Assembly: GCA_900016675.1 (NCBI GenBank)
Contig: LN483071.1
Location: forward strand, 682,001 to 746,000
Direction: 5' to 3'
From: Arthrobacter saudimassiliensis
GTDB taxonomy: Bacteria > Actinomycetota > Actinomycetes > Actinomycetales > Micrococcaceae
Length of the DNA: 64,000 nt
Shown here: piece by piece, positions 18,847-28,714 of the stretch
How the letters are laid out: the number at the start of each line of letters is the position of its first letter
Numbering within the stretch: position 1 is the first letter of the stretch
Made by a program: the position numbers and the translations under genes
Notes under the pieces: model-generated
Told to the model about the DNA's origin: nothing
Seen by the model: only the letters and a program-made list of their open reading frames with translations
Database searches by the model: none

Positions 18847-20976
18847 ATGAGCAGTCCAGCGAAGCAAACGACCAGCAGCACGGAACCGCCCGCAGAGGCT
18901 GCGGAACCCCGCACCAGGGCCAACTGGACGGTGTTCACCGGCTCCGCCGTCGGGATCCTGGCCATCGCCCTCTGGGCCATGGTCGACACCGACGGCGCCG
19001 AGGCCGTCATCGGCTCCATGGTGGGCTGGGTGTCCACCAACATGGGCTGGTACTACTTCCTGGTGGTGAGCCTGGTCGTGGTCTTCGTCCTGACCACCGC
19101 CCTGACCCGGGTCGGCAAGACCAAGCTGGGCCCGGACCATTCCAAGCCCCAGTTCGGCCTCTTCACCTGGGGCGCCATGCTCTTCGCGGCCGGCATCGGC
19201 ATCGACCTGATGTTCTTCTCGGTCTCCGAACCCGTCTCGCAGTTCCTCGCTCCCCCGCAGGGCGACGGCTCCACCGCCGAAGCCGCCCGCCAGGCGCTGG
19301 TCTGGACCCTGTTCCACTACGGCATCACCGGCTGGGCGCTCTACGCCCTGATGGGCCTGGCGCTGGGCTACTTCGCCTACCGGCACAACCTTCCGCTGAG
19401 CATCCGCTCCGCCCTGTACCCCATCTTCGGCAAGAAGATCGAGGGCCCGCTGGGCCACGGCGTCGACACCGCGGCGCTGCTGGGCACCATCTTCGGCATC
19501 GCCACCTCCCTGGGCATCGGCGTGGTGCAGCTGAACTACGGCCTCGCGGTCCTGTTCGACCTGCCGGAAAACCTGACCGTGCAGATCGCCCTGATCGGAC
19601 TGTCGGTGGTCATGGCCACCATTTCCGTGGTCTCCGGCGTCGAAAAGGGCATCCGGCGCCTGTCCGAGCTGAACGTGATCCTCGCCGTCGGGCTGATGAT
19701 CTTCGTGCTGATCGCCGGCAAGACCAACTTCCTGCTCGACGGCATCGTCCAGAACATCGGCGACGTGCTCAGCCGCTTCCCCGCCATGACCATGGACACC
19801 ATGGCCTACGACCGGCCGGATGAGTGGATGAGCGCCTGGACGCTGTTCTTCTGGGCCTGGTGGATCGCCTGGGCGCCGTTCGTCGGCCTGTTCCTGGCCC
19901 GCATCTCCCGCGGCCGGACCATCCGCGAGTTCGTCCTCGGCACCATGATCGTGCCGTTCGCCTTCATCCTGCTGTGGATCTCCATCTTCGGCAACTCCGC
20001 CCTTGACCTGGTGATGGGCGGCAACGCCGCCTTCGGCGAAGTGGCCATGAACCAGCCGGAGCGGGCGTTCTACGGGCTGCTCGAACAGATGCCCTGGGCC
20101 CCGGCCACCATGGCCATCGCCACCTTCACCGGCCTGCTCTTCTACGTCACCAGCGCCGATTCCGGCTCCCTGGTGATGGCCAACTTCACCTCACACCTCA
20201 AGGACGCGGACTCCGACGGGCCCAAGTGGCTGCGCATCTTCTGGTCCGTGGCCACCGGCGTGCTGACCCTGGCCATGCTGATGGTCGGCGGGGTCACCAC
20301 CCTGCAGAACGCCACCATCATCATGGGCCTGCCGCTGTCCATCCTGCTCGTGTTCATCATGCTCGGCGTCTACAAGGCGCTCCGGGTGGAGAACACCCTG
20401 ACCGACAGCTACCGCGCCTCCCTGCCGAACATCATCGCCGGACGCAGCGGCGAGGCCCGCGGCGGCCGCAGCTGGCGCCAGCGCCTGGCCCGGGTCATGA
20501 CCTACCCCGGCCCGAAGCAGGCCGAACGCTTCGTCGAGGCCGTCGCGCTGCCGGCGCTGCAGGAGGTCCACGACGAGCTCAAGTCCCAGGGCGCCGACGT
20601 CGCGCTCTCGGTCGGCGAGGCCGGCCCGCACCGGATCCGCTGCGTGGACCTGCAGGTCGGCATGGGCGAGGAACGGGTATTCAAGTACCAGATCTACCCG
20701 GTGCAGTACGACACCCCCTCCTACGCGGTGCGCAACGCCTCGGCGGACAGCAAGTACTACCGCATGGAGGTCTTCTCACTGGAAGGCAGCCACGGCTACG
20801 ACCTGCTCGGCTACAGCCGGGAACAGGTCATCACCGACGTCCTGGACCACTACGAGACCCATCTGGAATTCCTGCACCTCAACCGCGAGGTGCCGGGAGG
20901 AACATCCATCAGCGAAGAACAGGTATCCAAGGACAACTGGGATGCCGACTTCGCCACCGAGGAGGAGAAAGCATGA
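18847..20976 (+). CDS. betT: BCCT family choline transporter
   Basis: A 709-residue betaine/choline/carnitine transporter. Twelve membrane helices lie between about residues 35 and 520. The family signature region in helix 8 reads WWIAWAPFVGLFLARISRGR. A cytoplasmic C-terminal domain of about 170 residues follows, as in BetT-type osmoregulated transporters. ATG 18847 has AAGGA 4 nt upstream. Fusion by overlap to betB and betA makes choline the most likely substrate; uptake of choline for betaine synthesis is inferred from context. Confidence 0.93.
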   Translation: MSSPAKQTTSSTEPPAEAAEPRTRANWTVFTGSAVGILAIALWAMVDTDGAEAVIGSMVGWVSTNMGWYYFLVVSLVVVFVLTTALTRVGKTKLGPDHSKPQFGLFTWGAMLFAAGIGIDLMFFSVSEPVSQFLAPPQGDGSTAEAARQALVWTLFHYGITGWALYALMGLALGYFAYRHNLPLSIRSALYPIFGKKIEGPLGHGVDTAALLGTIFGIATSLGIGVVQLNYGLAVLFDLPENLTVQIALIGLSVVMATISVVSGVEKGIRRLSELNVILAVGLMIFVLIAGKTNFLLDGIVQNIGDVLSRFPAMTMDTMAYDRPDEWMSAWTLFFWAWWIAWAPFVGLFLARISRGRTIREFVLGTMIVPFAFILLWISIFGNSALDLVMGGNAAFGEVAMNQPERAFYGLLEQMPWAPATMAIATFTGLLFYVTSADSGSLVMANFTSHLKDADSDGPKWLRIFWSVATGVLTLAMLMVGGVTTLQNATIIMGLPLSILLVFIMLGVYKALRVENTLTDSYRASLPNIIAGRSGEARGGRSWRQRLARVMTYPGPKQAERFVEAVALPALQEVHDELKSQGADVALSVGEAGPHRIRCVDLQVGMGEERVFKYQIYPVQYDTPSYAVRNASADSKYYRMEVFSLEGSHGYDLLGYSREQVITDVLDHYETHLEFLHLNREVPGGTSISEEQVSKDNWDADFATEEEKA

Positions 20977-22496
20977 CCGCTGCAAGCACGGACACAGCGA
21001 CCCTGTTCATCGACGGCGCCTGGACGGCGTCCTCCGACGGCGGAACCCGGGAGATCCGCAACCCGGCCGACGGCGAGCTGGTCGGCGTGGTCTCCGAAGC
21101 CACCCGCGAGGACACCGAGAAGGCGATCGCCGCTGCCCGTGCGGCCTTCGACCGCGGCGACTGGTCCTCCGTTCCGGCACCGGAGCGCGGCGACTTCCTG
21201 CTGAAGGTGGCCGCCCGGCTGCGCGAACGGAAGGACGAGTTCGCCATGGCCGAGACGCTCGACACCGGCAAGCGGCTGGTGGAGAGCGAAATCGACATGG
21301 ACGACATCGCCAACGCCTTCGCCTACTTCGGCAAGATGGCCGGTTCCAACGCCGGCCGCGTGGTCGACGCCGGCGACGCGTCCGTCGTCAGCCGGATCGA
21401 ATACGAGCCGGTGGGCGTCTGCGGACTGATCGCCCCCTGGAACTACCCGCTGCTGCAGGCCGCCTGGAAGATCGCCCCCGCGCTGGCCGCCGGCTGCACG
21501 TTCATCCTCAAGCCCTCGGAGCTGACCCCGCACACCTCCATCCTGATGATGCAGGTCCTCGAGGAACTCGGCCTGCCCCGCGGCGTCGCCAACCTGGTCC
21601 TCGGTGCCGGCGCGGTGGCCGGCGCTCCCCTGTCGGAACACCCCGACGTCGACCTGGTCTCCTTCACCGGCGGCGTGTCCACCGGCCGGATCATCGCCGA
21701 GTCCGCCGCGAAGACGGTCAAGAAGATCGCCCTGGAACTGGGCGGTAAGAACCCGAACGTCATCTTTGCCGACGCCGACTTCGACGCCGCCCTGGACAAT
21801 GCGCTGAACGCGGCGTTCGTGCACTCCGGCCAGGTCTGCTCCGCCGGCGCCCGGCTGCTCGTCGAGGAGCCGATCGCCGAGCGCTTCGTGGACGAGCTGG
21901 TGCGCCGCGCCAAGCAGATCCGCCTCGGCGGCCCGTTCGACGAGGCCACCGAAACCGGGCCGCTGATCAGCCCCGAACACCGCGAGAAGGTCACCGCCTA
22001 CGTGGCCAAGGCCGTGGAGGAAGGCGCCCGCATCCGCTGCGGCGGCACCTGGGGCGAAGGCGACCTGGCCAAGGGCTGGTTCTACCTGCCCACCGTGCTG
22101 GACAACGTCAAGCGCGCGTCCAACGCCCTGCTCGAGGAGGCCTTCGGCCCGGTCGTCACCGTGGAGACGTTCAACGGCGAGGACGAGGCCGTGGAGCTGG
22201 CCAACGACACCGACTACGGCCTGGCCGGAGCCGTCTGGACCCAGGACGCCGGGAAGAGCCAGCGCGTGGCCCGCCGGATGCGGGCCGGCACGGTCTGGAT
22301 CAACGACTTCCACCCGTACCTGCCGCAGGCCGAATGGGGCGGCTTCGGGCGCTCCGGCTTCGGCCGCGAGCTGGGCCTGGCCGGCCTGTCCGAGTACCAG
22401 GAAGCCAAGCACATCTACCACAACACCAACCCCCAGGTGACCAACTGGTTCACCGATCACGAGAACGAGAACGGAAAGGACGGCCAGGCATCATGA
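20973..22496 (+). CDS. betB: Betaine-aldehyde dehydrogenase
   Basis: A 507-residue NAD(P)-dependent aldehyde dehydrogenase oxidising betaine aldehyde to glycine betaine. Seen are PWNYPLLQAAWKIAPALAAG, the catalytic Glu in LELGGKNP and the catalytic Cys in SGQVCSAGARL. WINDFHPYLPQAEWGG near the C-terminus resembles known BetB proteins. ATG 20973 is preceded by GGAGGAG inside betT and overlaps its stop by 4 nt. Substrate assignment rests on the operon. Confidence 0.93.
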   Translation: MTAASTDTATLFIDGAWTASSDGGTREIRNPADGELVGVVSEATREDTEKAIAAARAAFDRGDWSSVPAPERGDFLLKVAARLRERKDEFAMAETLDTGKRLVESEIDMDDIANAFAYFGKMAGSNAGRVVDAGDASVVSRIEYEPVGVCGLIAPWNYPLLQAAWKIAPALAAGCTFILKPSELTPHTSILMMQVLEELGLPRGVANLVLGAGAVAGAPLSEHPDVDLVSFTGGVSTGRIIAESAAKTVKKIALELGGKNPNVIFADADFDAALDNALNAAFVHSGQVCSAGARLLVEEPIAERFVDELVRRAKQIRLGGPFDEATETGPLISPEHREKVTAYVAKAVEEGARIRCGGTWGEGDLAKGWFYLPTVLDNVKRASNALLEEAFGPVVTVETFNGEDEAVELANDTDYGLAGAVWTQDAGKSQRVARRMRAGTVWINDFHPYLPQAEWGGFGRSGFGRELGLAGLSEYQEAKHIYHNTNPQVTNWFTDHENENGKDGQAS

Positions 22497-24094
22497 CCGC
22501 CCTGGAACAGACTGAATTCGACTACATCGTGGTGGGCGGCGGCTCCGCCGGAGCCGCCGTGGCCGCACGGCTCAGCGAGGACCCCGAGGTCCAGGTGGCG
22601 CTGATCGAAGCCGGCCCGGACGACCGCGGCGTTGACGAGGTCCTGCAGCTGGACCGCTGGATGGAGCTGCTCGAATCCGGCTACGACTGGGACTACCAGA
22701 TCGAGCCGCAGGAGAACGGCAACTCGTTCATGCGGCAGGCCCGGGCCAAGGTCCTGGGCGGCTGCTCCAGCCACAACTCCTGCATCGCCTTCTGGGCCCC
22801 CCGCGAGGACATCGATGAGTGGGAAGCCAAGTTCGGCGCCGAAGGCTGGAACGCCAAGATGGCGTGGGAGCTGTACCGGAAGCTGGAGACCAATGAGGAC
22901 GCCGGGCCCGACGCCCCGCATCACGGCGACTCCGGCCCGGTGCACCTGATGAACATTCCGGCCGACGATCCCTGCGGCGTCGCCCTGCTGGATGCCTGCG
23001 AACAGGCCGGCATCCCCCGGGTGAAGTTCAACACCGGAGAGACGGTCATCAACGGCGCGAACTTCTTCCAGATCAACCGCCGCGCCGACGGCACCCGTTC
23101 CTCGTCCTCCGTCTCCTACATCCACCCGATCATGGAGCGGGAGAACTTCACCCTGCTCACCGGCGTGCTCGCCCGCGAGCTGACCTTCGACGACGCGAAC
23201 CGGTGCACCGGCGTCGCCGTCGTCGACAACGCCTTCGGCCGGACCCGCTACCTGCGGGCCCGGATCGAGACCGTGGTCTCCGCCGGTGCGATCGACTCGC
23301 CGAAGCTGCTGATGCTCTCGGGCATCGGCCCGAAGGAGCACCTCGAGGAGCGCGGCGTGACGGTCCGGGTGGACTCCCCCGGCGTGGGCGAGAACCTGCA
23401 GGACCACCCCGAGGGCGTGATCCAGTGGGAGGCGAAGAAGCCGATGACCGAGACCTCCACCCAGTGGTGGGAGATCGGCATCTTCACGCCCACCGAGGAG
23501 GGACTGGACCGCCCCGACCTCATGTTCCACTACGGATCGGTGCCGTTCGACATGCACACCCTGCGCCACGGCTACCCCACCACGGAAAACGGCTTCTGCC
23601 TGACCCCGAACGTCACGCACGCCCGCTCGCGCGGCACCGTGCGGCTGCGCAGCCGGGATTTCCGGGACAAGCCGATGGTCGATCCGCGGTACTTCACCGA
23701 CCCGCACGACATGCGCGTCATGGTTTACGGGATCAGGAAGGCCCGCGAGATCGTCGCCCAGCCCGCCATGGCCGAATGGGTGGGCGAAGAGCTGTACCCG
23801 GGCAAGGACGTGCAGACGGACGAGCAGATCATCGAGTACATCAAGAAGACGCACAACACCGTCTACCACCCCGCCGGCACGGTCCGGATGGGCGCGGCCG
23901 ACGACGCGATGTCGCCGCTGGATCCGCAGCTGCGGGTCAAGGGCGTGACCGGGCTGCGCGTCGCGGACGCCTCCGTCATGCCCGAGCTGACCACCGTCAA
24001 CCCGAACATCACCACCATGATGATCGGTGAGCGGGCCGCCGAGCTGATCAAGGCGGCCCGCCGGGCCGCCCCCGTCGAGGCCGCGGCCGGCTAG
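22493..24094 (+). CDS. betA: Choline dehydrogenase (GMC oxidoreductase)
   Basis: A 533-residue FAD-dependent GMC oxidoreductase. The dinucleotide motif [17 protein letters not shown] is at the N-terminus. The two GMC signatures appear as the [14 protein letters not shown] region and [18 protein letters not shown]. The catalytic His region is [11 protein letters not shown], followed by [11 protein letters not shown]. It oxidises choline to betaine aldehyde, completing the pathway with BetB. It overlaps betB by 4 nt and is followed by a terminator. Confidence 0.93.
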   Translation: MTALEQTEFDYIVVGGGSAGAAVAARLSEDPEVQVALIEAGPDDRGVDEVLQLDRWMELLESGYDWDYQIEPQENGNSFMRQARAKVLGGCSSHNSCIAFWAPREDIDEWEAKFGAEGWNAKMAWELYRKLETNEDAGPDAPHHGDSGPVHLMNIPADDPCGVALLDACEQAGIPRVKFNTGETVINGANFFQINRRADGTRSSSSVSYIHPIMERENFTLLTGVLARELTFDDANRCTGVAVVDNAFGRTRYLRARIETVVSAGAIDSPKLLMLSGIGPKEHLEERGVTVRVDSPGVGENLQDHPEGVIQWEAKKPMTETSTQWWEIGIFTPTEEGLDRPDLMFHYGSVPFDMHTLRHGYPTTENGFCLTPNVTHARSRGTVRLRSRDFRDKPMVDPRYFTDPHDMRVMVYGIRKAREIVAQPAMAEWVGEELYPGKDVQTDEQIIEYIKKTHNTVYHPAGTVRMGAADDAMSPLDPQLRVKGVTGLRVADASVMPELTTVNPNITTMMIGERAAELIKAARRAAPVEAAAG

Positions 24095-24126
24095 AAGGCC
24101 ACGGCAGCACTGCATCACCGCACTTT

Positions 24127-24159
24127 CCGGGCGGCGTCGGAACTCCCGACGCCGCCCGG
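24127..24159 (+). terminator. Terminator of the bet operon
   Basis: A perfect 14-bp inverted repeat (24127-24140 with 24146-24159) with a 5-nt loop starts 32 nt after the betA stop. Confidence 0.8.
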
Positions 24160-24196
24160 ACGCCTTAACAGGCGCGGGGCCCGTCGGCCCAGCAGG

Positions 24197-24202
24197 TACC
24201 CT
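24197..24202 (+). promoter_or_regulatory. -10 box, leaderless start of the PBP gene
   Basis: TACCCT, 6 nt, then ATG at 24209. This favours ATG 24209 over the in-frame GTG at 24203, which would start directly at the box. Confidence 0.55.
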
Positions 24203-24208
24203 GTGCGG

Positions 24209-26137
24209 ATGGGGAAGAAGAAGCTGCTCGCCGCAGCAGCCGTAGTGTCCGTTTCATTGCTGCCGCTGACCGCCTGCCGGTCCGAGCCTGATCCGCAGCA
24301 GGCGGCGGAGGACATCGCGGCGGCGCTCTCCGCGCTGGATCTTTCGCAGGTGCCCTTCGACTCCGACAGCGGCACCTCCCCGGACACCGAGCTGCAGGAC
24401 ATCACCGCCGCACTGTCTCCGCTTCCGGATCCCGCGGTCACTGCCGGCGAGGTCAGCAAGGAGGATCCGGCGACGGCCTCCGTGGAGCTCGACTGGACCT
24501 GGGACCTGCCGGATACCGACGACGACTTCACCTACACCACCACCCTCCGGCTCGACCGCGATGAGGACGCCGACGACGACCGGTGGCGGGGCCGCTGGCA
24601 CCCTTCCCTGGTGCATCCGGTCCTGGCGGACGGACATGTCCTGCAGCTGCAGACCTACGGCGCCGACCGGGCCGAGATCCTCGGCGGCGACGGGCAGCCG
24701 CTGGTGACGGACCGCCCGGTCTGGCGGGTGGGCCTGGACAAGAGCACGTTGGGCCTGGACGCCCTCGGCGCCTCCGCCCGGGCCCTCGCAGCGGAGCTCG
24801 GCCTGGACCCCGAGGCCTACGCCGCACAGGTCGAGGCGAACGGCCCGCAGGCCTTCGTTGAGGCCATCGTCCTGCGCCAGGACGACGAGAACGCCGGCAT
24901 CGAAGAGCGGATTGCCGGCATCCCCGGAGCCGTTGCGCTGCCCACCACCCGGGAGCTGGCGCCCACCAGGACCTTCGCCCGGACCCTGATCGGCAGCGTC
25001 GGCGAAGCCACCGCCGAGGTCATCGAAGAATCCGACGGCGAGCTGCTGCCGGGCAGCCAGGTCGGCCTGTCCGGCCTCCAGCGTCAGTACGATGACCAGC
25101 TGCGCGGCACCGACGGCCTTGCCATCATGGACGTGGGCCCCGACGGGACCCCGTCCCCGTTGCACCAGGTCGACCCGGTCGCAGGCGAGCCGGTGCAGCT
25201 GACCCTCGACGCCAGGCTGCAGACCCTCGCCGAAGAGGTCCTGGCGGAGGAACCCTCGGCCTCGGCGATCGTCGCCGTCCGCCCCTCGACGGGTGAGGTC
25301 CTCGCTGCGGGGAACGGTCCCGGCAGCGAAGGCCAGCAGACCGCGCTGCTCGGCCAGTACCCGGCGGGCTCGACCCTGAAGATCGCCACCTCGCTGGCCA
25401 TGCTCCGCGGCGGCGCCACCGCCGACACCACCGTGCAGTGCCCGGCCGAGGTGAGCGTTGACGGACGCCGGTTCGGCAACGCCTCCACTTATCCGCCGGC
25501 CTTCGTGGGAGATATTCCGCTGCGCCAGGCCTTCGCCCAGTCCTGCAACACGGCGTTCATCAACGCCGCCGACGAGGTGTCCCAGCAGCAGCTGGCCGAC
25601 GCCGCCGCGGACCTGGGCATCGGCGTCGAGGCTCCCCTGGGCACGGACGCCTTCTTCGGCGCGGTCCCGGCCGAGGCGGACGGCACCGACCACGCCGCCT
25701 CGCTGATCGGCCAGGGCCAGGTCCTGGTCTCCCCGCTCGCCATGGCGGTGGCCGCCGCATCGGTGGCGGCCGGCGAACGGGTGAGCCCGGTCCTGGTGCG
25801 GACCGGAGGCTCCACCGAAGGTACCGACGGCGGTGAAGACGCCGAGGCGCCGGCCGCGTCGAAACTGACGGCGGAGGAAGCCTCGGTGCTGCAGGACATG
25901 ATGCGGGCCGTGGTCACCGACGGCGGCGGACAGGTCCTGCTGGACCTGCCCGGCGCGCCCGCCGGCGCCAAGACCGGCACCGCGGAGTTCGGCAATGAAA
26001 CGCCTCCCCGGACCCACGCCTGGTTCGCGGCGACCCAGGGCGATCTGGCCGCCGTCGTGTTCGTGGAGGAAGGCGAGCTGGGCTCGACGTCCGGCGGCCC
26101 GCTGATGCGGGCGTTCCTCGCCGGGGCAGCGGGCTAG
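24209..26137 (+). CDS. Penicillin-binding lipoprotein, transpeptidase with MecA-N-like domain
   Basis: A 642-residue class B penicillin-binding protein. A lipoprotein signal ends in LPLTAC. An NTF2/MecA-N-like domain (about 25-150) and a dimerisation region precede the transpeptidase domain. Active-site motifs are complete: SxxK with S388 (GSTLKIA), SxN at 445 (SCN) and KTG at 588 (KTGTAE). Unlike classical PBP2 it is anchored by lipid rather than a membrane helix. It crosslinks peptidoglycan outside the cell. It stands alone and shares its final CTAG with the stop of the convergent YccF gene. It resembles MecA only in architecture; beta-lactam resistance cannot be inferred. Confidence 0.92.
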   Translation: MGKKKLLAAAAVVSVSLLPLTACRSEPDPQQAAEDIAAALSALDLSQVPFDSDSGTSPDTELQDITAALSPLPDPAVTAGEVSKEDPATASVELDWTWDLPDTDDDFTYTTTLRLDRDEDADDDRWRGRWHPSLVHPVLADGHVLQLQTYGADRAEILGGDGQPLVTDRPVWRVGLDKSTLGLDALGASARALAAELGLDPEAYAAQVEANGPQAFVEAIVLRQDDENAGIEERIAGIPGAVALPTTRELAPTRTFARTLIGSVGEATAEVIEESDGELLPGSQVGLSGLQRQYDDQLRGTDGLAIMDVGPDGTPSPLHQVDPVAGEPVQLTLDARLQTLAEEVLAEEPSASAIVAVRPSTGEVLAAGNGPGSEGQQTALLGQYPAGSTLKIATSLAMLRGGATADTTVQCPAEVSVDGRRFGNASTYPPAFVGDIPLRQAFAQSCNTAFINAADEVSQQQLADAAADLGIGVEAPLGTDAFFGAVPAEADGTDHAASLIGQGQVLVSPLAMAVAAASVAAGERVSPVLVRTGGSTEGTDGGEDAEAPAASKLTAEEASVLQDMMRAVVTDGGGQVLLDLPGAPAGAKTGTAEFGNETPPRTHAWFAATQGDLAAVVFVEEGELGSTSGGPLMRAFLAGAAG

Positions 26138-26604
26138 AAGCGCCCGTCCCGCCCCGGATAGGCCGTGGCGCCGTACGGGGCCGGACCATACGAGCCCCGG
26201 TACTGCCCGTACGGGGTGATCCCCGGCCGGTCGGTCGGAACGATGGCCTTGCCCAGCGGCATCAGCGAAACCGGAATCATCTTCAGGTTGGCGATGCCCA
26301 GCGGAATGCCGATGATGCTCAGGAACATCGGGATGGCCGTGGCGATGTGCCCCAGCCCAATCCAGATGCCGGCCACCAGCAGCCAGATGATGTTCCCCAG
26401 CGTGGACAGCACCCCCGGGCCGCGGCCGCGGTCCACAATGGTGCGGCCGAACGGCCACAGCGCGTATGCGGCGATGCGGAACGAGGCGATGCCGAAGGGA
26501 ATCGTCACGATCAGCACGCAGCACACGATGCCTGCGGCGGCATAGCCCAGGGCCAGCCAGATGCCGCCGAAGAGGAGCCAGATCACGTTCAGGATGGCGT
26601 TCAT
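26134..26604 (-). CDS. YccF domain-containing membrane protein
   Basis: A 156-residue inner membrane protein with two tandem YccF units: NVIWLLFGGIWLALGYAAAG...IPFGIASFRIA and NIIWLLVAGIWIGLGHIATA...IPLGIANLKM. Four helices are likely. A Gly/Tyr/Pro-rich tail follows. The family is conserved and of unknown function. Start at ATG 26604. Its TAG stop and the PBP stop overlap on the palindrome CTAG. Confidence 0.9.
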   Translation of the reverse strand: MNAILNVIWLLFGGIWLALGYAAAGIVCCVLIVTIPFGIASFRIAAYALWPFGRTIVDRGRGPGVLSTLGNIIWLLVAGIWIGLGHIATAIPMFLSIIGIPLGIANLKMIPVSLMPLGKAIVPTDRPGITPYGQYRGSYGPAPYGATAYPGRDGRF

Positions 26605-26652
26605 CCCCCCATTGTGGCCCGGAACCCCGGCCGGGGCCATGCCCCAGGTGGC

Positions 26653-26658
26653 TACAAT
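26653..26658 (+). promoter_or_regulatory. -10 box, leaderless start for the 26665 gene
   Basis: TACAAT, 6 nt, then ATG at 26665. Confidence 0.65.
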
Positions 26659-26664
26659 GAGGCC

Positions 26665-27123
26665 ATGACGAGCCGCAATGATGCCCCGTTCGCACTGTCC
26701 GTCAGCGAATGCTGGGAGTACCTGAGGGAGGCGGCCGTGGGCCGGCTCGCCGTGCTGGTGGACGGGCACCCGGAAATCTTCCCGATCAACTTCACGGTGG
26801 ACCGCGGGTCGGTGGTCTTCCGCACGGCGTCCGGAACCAAGCTGGCCGGAGCGCTGGAGGGCGGTCCGGTGGCGTTCGAGGTCGACGGCCACGACGACCG
26901 GCTCGGCTCGGCCTGGTCGGTGGTGCTGAAGGGCACCGCCCGGCAGCTGGAGAGCATCGAGGAGGTCCTGGACTCCGACCAGCTGCCGATTTTCCCGTGG
27001 CAGGACGGCGACAAGAACCATTTCGTGCGCATTGAACCTGCACAGACGGACGGACGGCGCTTCATGATTGCGTCGTCTGCGCGCCGTCACATCGTGCAGC
27101 AGCGCGGGTCCCGGACGGAGTAG
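26665..27123 (+). CDS. Pyridoxamine 5'-phosphate oxidase-fold family protein
   Basis: A 152-residue split-barrel flavin/F420-binding-type protein. LSVSECWEYLREAAVGRLAVLVDGHPEIFPINF is the typical start of this actinobacterial subgroup, followed by VVFRTASGTKL and VAFEVDGHDD. These proteins bind FMN, F420 or haem; the cofactor and reaction cannot be read here. It begins without a leader after TACAAT. The stop lies in the loop of a 10-bp hairpin and faces the DEAD-box helicase. Confidence 0.87.
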   Translation: MTSRNDAPFALSVSECWEYLREAAVGRLAVLVDGHPEIFPINFTVDRGSVVFRTASGTKLAGALEGGPVAFEVDGHDDRLGSAWSVVLKGTARQLESIEEVLDSDQLPIFPWQDGDKNHFVRIEPAQTDGRRFMIASSARRHIVQQRGSRTE

Positions 27124-27133
27124 CCGGGACCCG
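27105..27133. terminator. Hairpin enclosing the stop codon between convergent genes
   Basis: A 10-bp inverted repeat (27105-27114 with 27124-27133) has a 9-nt loop containing the TAG of the PPOX-fold gene. It ends 10 nt before the stop of the convergent helicase and can act in both directions. Confidence 0.55.
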
Positions 27134-27142
27134 ATCAGCGGA

Positions 27143-28714
27143 TCAGCTGCGGCGTTCGTTCGACGCCGGCGCCGTGGCCCGGCGCGGGCCGCGCCGGGTG
27201 CGGGCCGGAGCAGCCGCCGAGGGAGTCTCCGAGGTCCACGTGCGGGGTCCGCTGCTGCGGGATCCACCGGCGGCGCGTGCGGAGCCTGCTTCCGCGGGAC
27301 GGCGTCCCCGGCCGGCCTGGCGGGCGCCGTCGGCTGCCTGCTCGCGGCGGCGCTGCGGGCGGGCGTCCTCGGCGCCGCGGCCGGCGCCCCGGCCGGAGGC
27401 GGCGGCAGCTGCGCCGCCGCGGCCGTTGCCGCCGCCGGTGCGGGCGGCGCGCTTGCGCTTGGCGTTGGCGCCGGTGGAGGCGCCGCCGCCCTGGCGGGGC
27501 AGCTTGGCGGCAAGCGCCTCGGCACGGACGTGCGGAGCCACCGGCTCGGCCTTTTCGCCCACCAGCTCGGCAACCGCCGCGGAGGTGTGGCTGGCCTGTT
27601 CCATGGCGACGTTCACGCCCGCGGCCTTGAGCAGCTTGGTGACCTCGCCCTTCTGCTCCGGCAGGGTCAGGGTGACGACGGTGCCGTCGGACCCGGCCCG
27701 GGCGGTGCGGCCGGAACGGTGCAGGTAGGCCTTGTGCTCCGTGGGCGGATCGATGTGCACCACCAGTTCCACGTCATCCACGTGCACGCCGCGGGCGGCC
27801 ACGTCGGTGGCCACCAGCACCCGGACGTCTCCTGCGGCGAACTCGCCCAGGTTCCGGTCACGGGCGTTCTGGGACAGGTTGCCGTGCAGGTCCACGGCGG
27901 GGATGCCCTGGTCGGTCAGCCACTTGGCCATCTTGCGGGCGTGGTGCTTGGTGCGCATGAACATGATGCGCCGGCCCTGCCCGGAGGCCAGTTCCTTGAC
28001 CAGCAGCTTCTTGGCGGTGACGTCCTGGGTGAGGAAGACCCGGTGTTCCATGGTGGTCACGGCGGCCTGCGGGTCGTCCACCGAGTGGGTCAGCGGGCTG
28101 TGCAGGTAGCGGCGGACCAGCTTGTCCACGCCGTTGTCCAGGGTGGCCGAGAACAGCAGCCGCTGGCCCTTCTCGGGGGTGCGGTCCAGCAGGCGCTTGA
28201 CCACCGGCAGGAAGCCGAGGTCGGCCATGTGGTCGGCCTCGTCCAGGACGGTGACCTCGACGGACTCCAGGGACACGATGCCCTGCTTCATCAGGTCCTC
28301 AAGCCGGCCGGGGCAGGCGATGACGATGTCCACGCCGGCGCCGAGCGCCTTTTCCTGGCGGGCCTGGGAGACGCCGCCGTAGACCACGGTGGTGTTCAGG
28401 CCCAGGGCCTTGGCCAGCGGCTCGACGACGTTGTTGATCTGGTTGGCCAGCTCGCGGGTGGGTGCCAGGACCAGGCCCAGCGGGCGGCCGCGCCGGCGGC
28501 GGCCGACGGCGCCCGCCTCGGCAAGCCGGGAGACCAGCGGGAGCGAGAAGGCCAGGGTCTTGCCGGAGCCGGTGCGGCCGCGGCCGAGCACGTCGCGGCC
28601 GGCCAGGGTGTCGGGAAGGGTGCTCACCTGGATGGGGAACGCTTCGGTGATGCCCTGCTCGGCAAGGGTGTCGGACAGTGCCCCGGGCACGCCCAGGGAA
28701 GCAAAGGTGGTCAT
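27143..28714 (-). CDS. DEAD-box ATP-dependent RNA helicase
   Basis: A 523-residue RhlE/DeaD-like helicase. All core motifs are present: Q motif (PIQVSTLP), Walker A (GRTGSGKT), PTRELA, the box itself as LDEADHMADLGFLP, SAT, RGVHVDDVELVVHID and HRSGRTARAG. After about residue 385 a long basic tail rich in Arg, Gly and Ala (RGG-like) follows, suited to RNA binding. I chose ATG 28714, where conserved homology begins; an in-frame GTG at 28762 would add 16 residues. The -10 candidate far upstream implies a long leader. Confidence 0.93.
   Translation of the reverse strand: MTTFASLGVPGALSDTLAEQGITEAFPIQVSTLPDTLAGRDVLGRGRTGSGKTLAFSLPLVSRLAEAGAVGRRRRGRPLGLVLAPTRELANQINNVVEPLAKALGLNTTVVYGGVSQARQEKALGAGVDIVIACPGRLEDLMKQGIVSLESVEVTVLDEADHMADLGFLPVVKRLLDRTPEKGQRLLFSATLDNGVDKLVRRYLHSPLTHSVDDPQAAVTTMEHRVFLTQDVTAKKLLVKELASGQGRRIMFMRTKHHARKMAKWLTDQGIPAVDLHGNLSQNARDRNLGEFAAGDVRVLVATDVAARGVHVDDVELVVHIDPPTEHKAYLHRSGRTARAGSDGTVVTLTLPEQKGEVTKLLKAAGVNVAMEQASHTSAAVAELVGEKAEPVAPHVRAEALAAKLPRQGGGASTGANAKRKRAARTGGGNGRGGAAAAASGRGAGRGAEDARPQRRREQAADGARQAGRGRRPAEAGSARAAGGSRSSGPRTWTSETPSAAAPARTRRGPRRATAPASNERRS

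Noticed and set aside
24209-26137. Beta-lactam resistance determinant (mecA)
   Set aside because: Only the domain architecture is shared; the protein is a chromosomal cell-wall enzyme in a core context.
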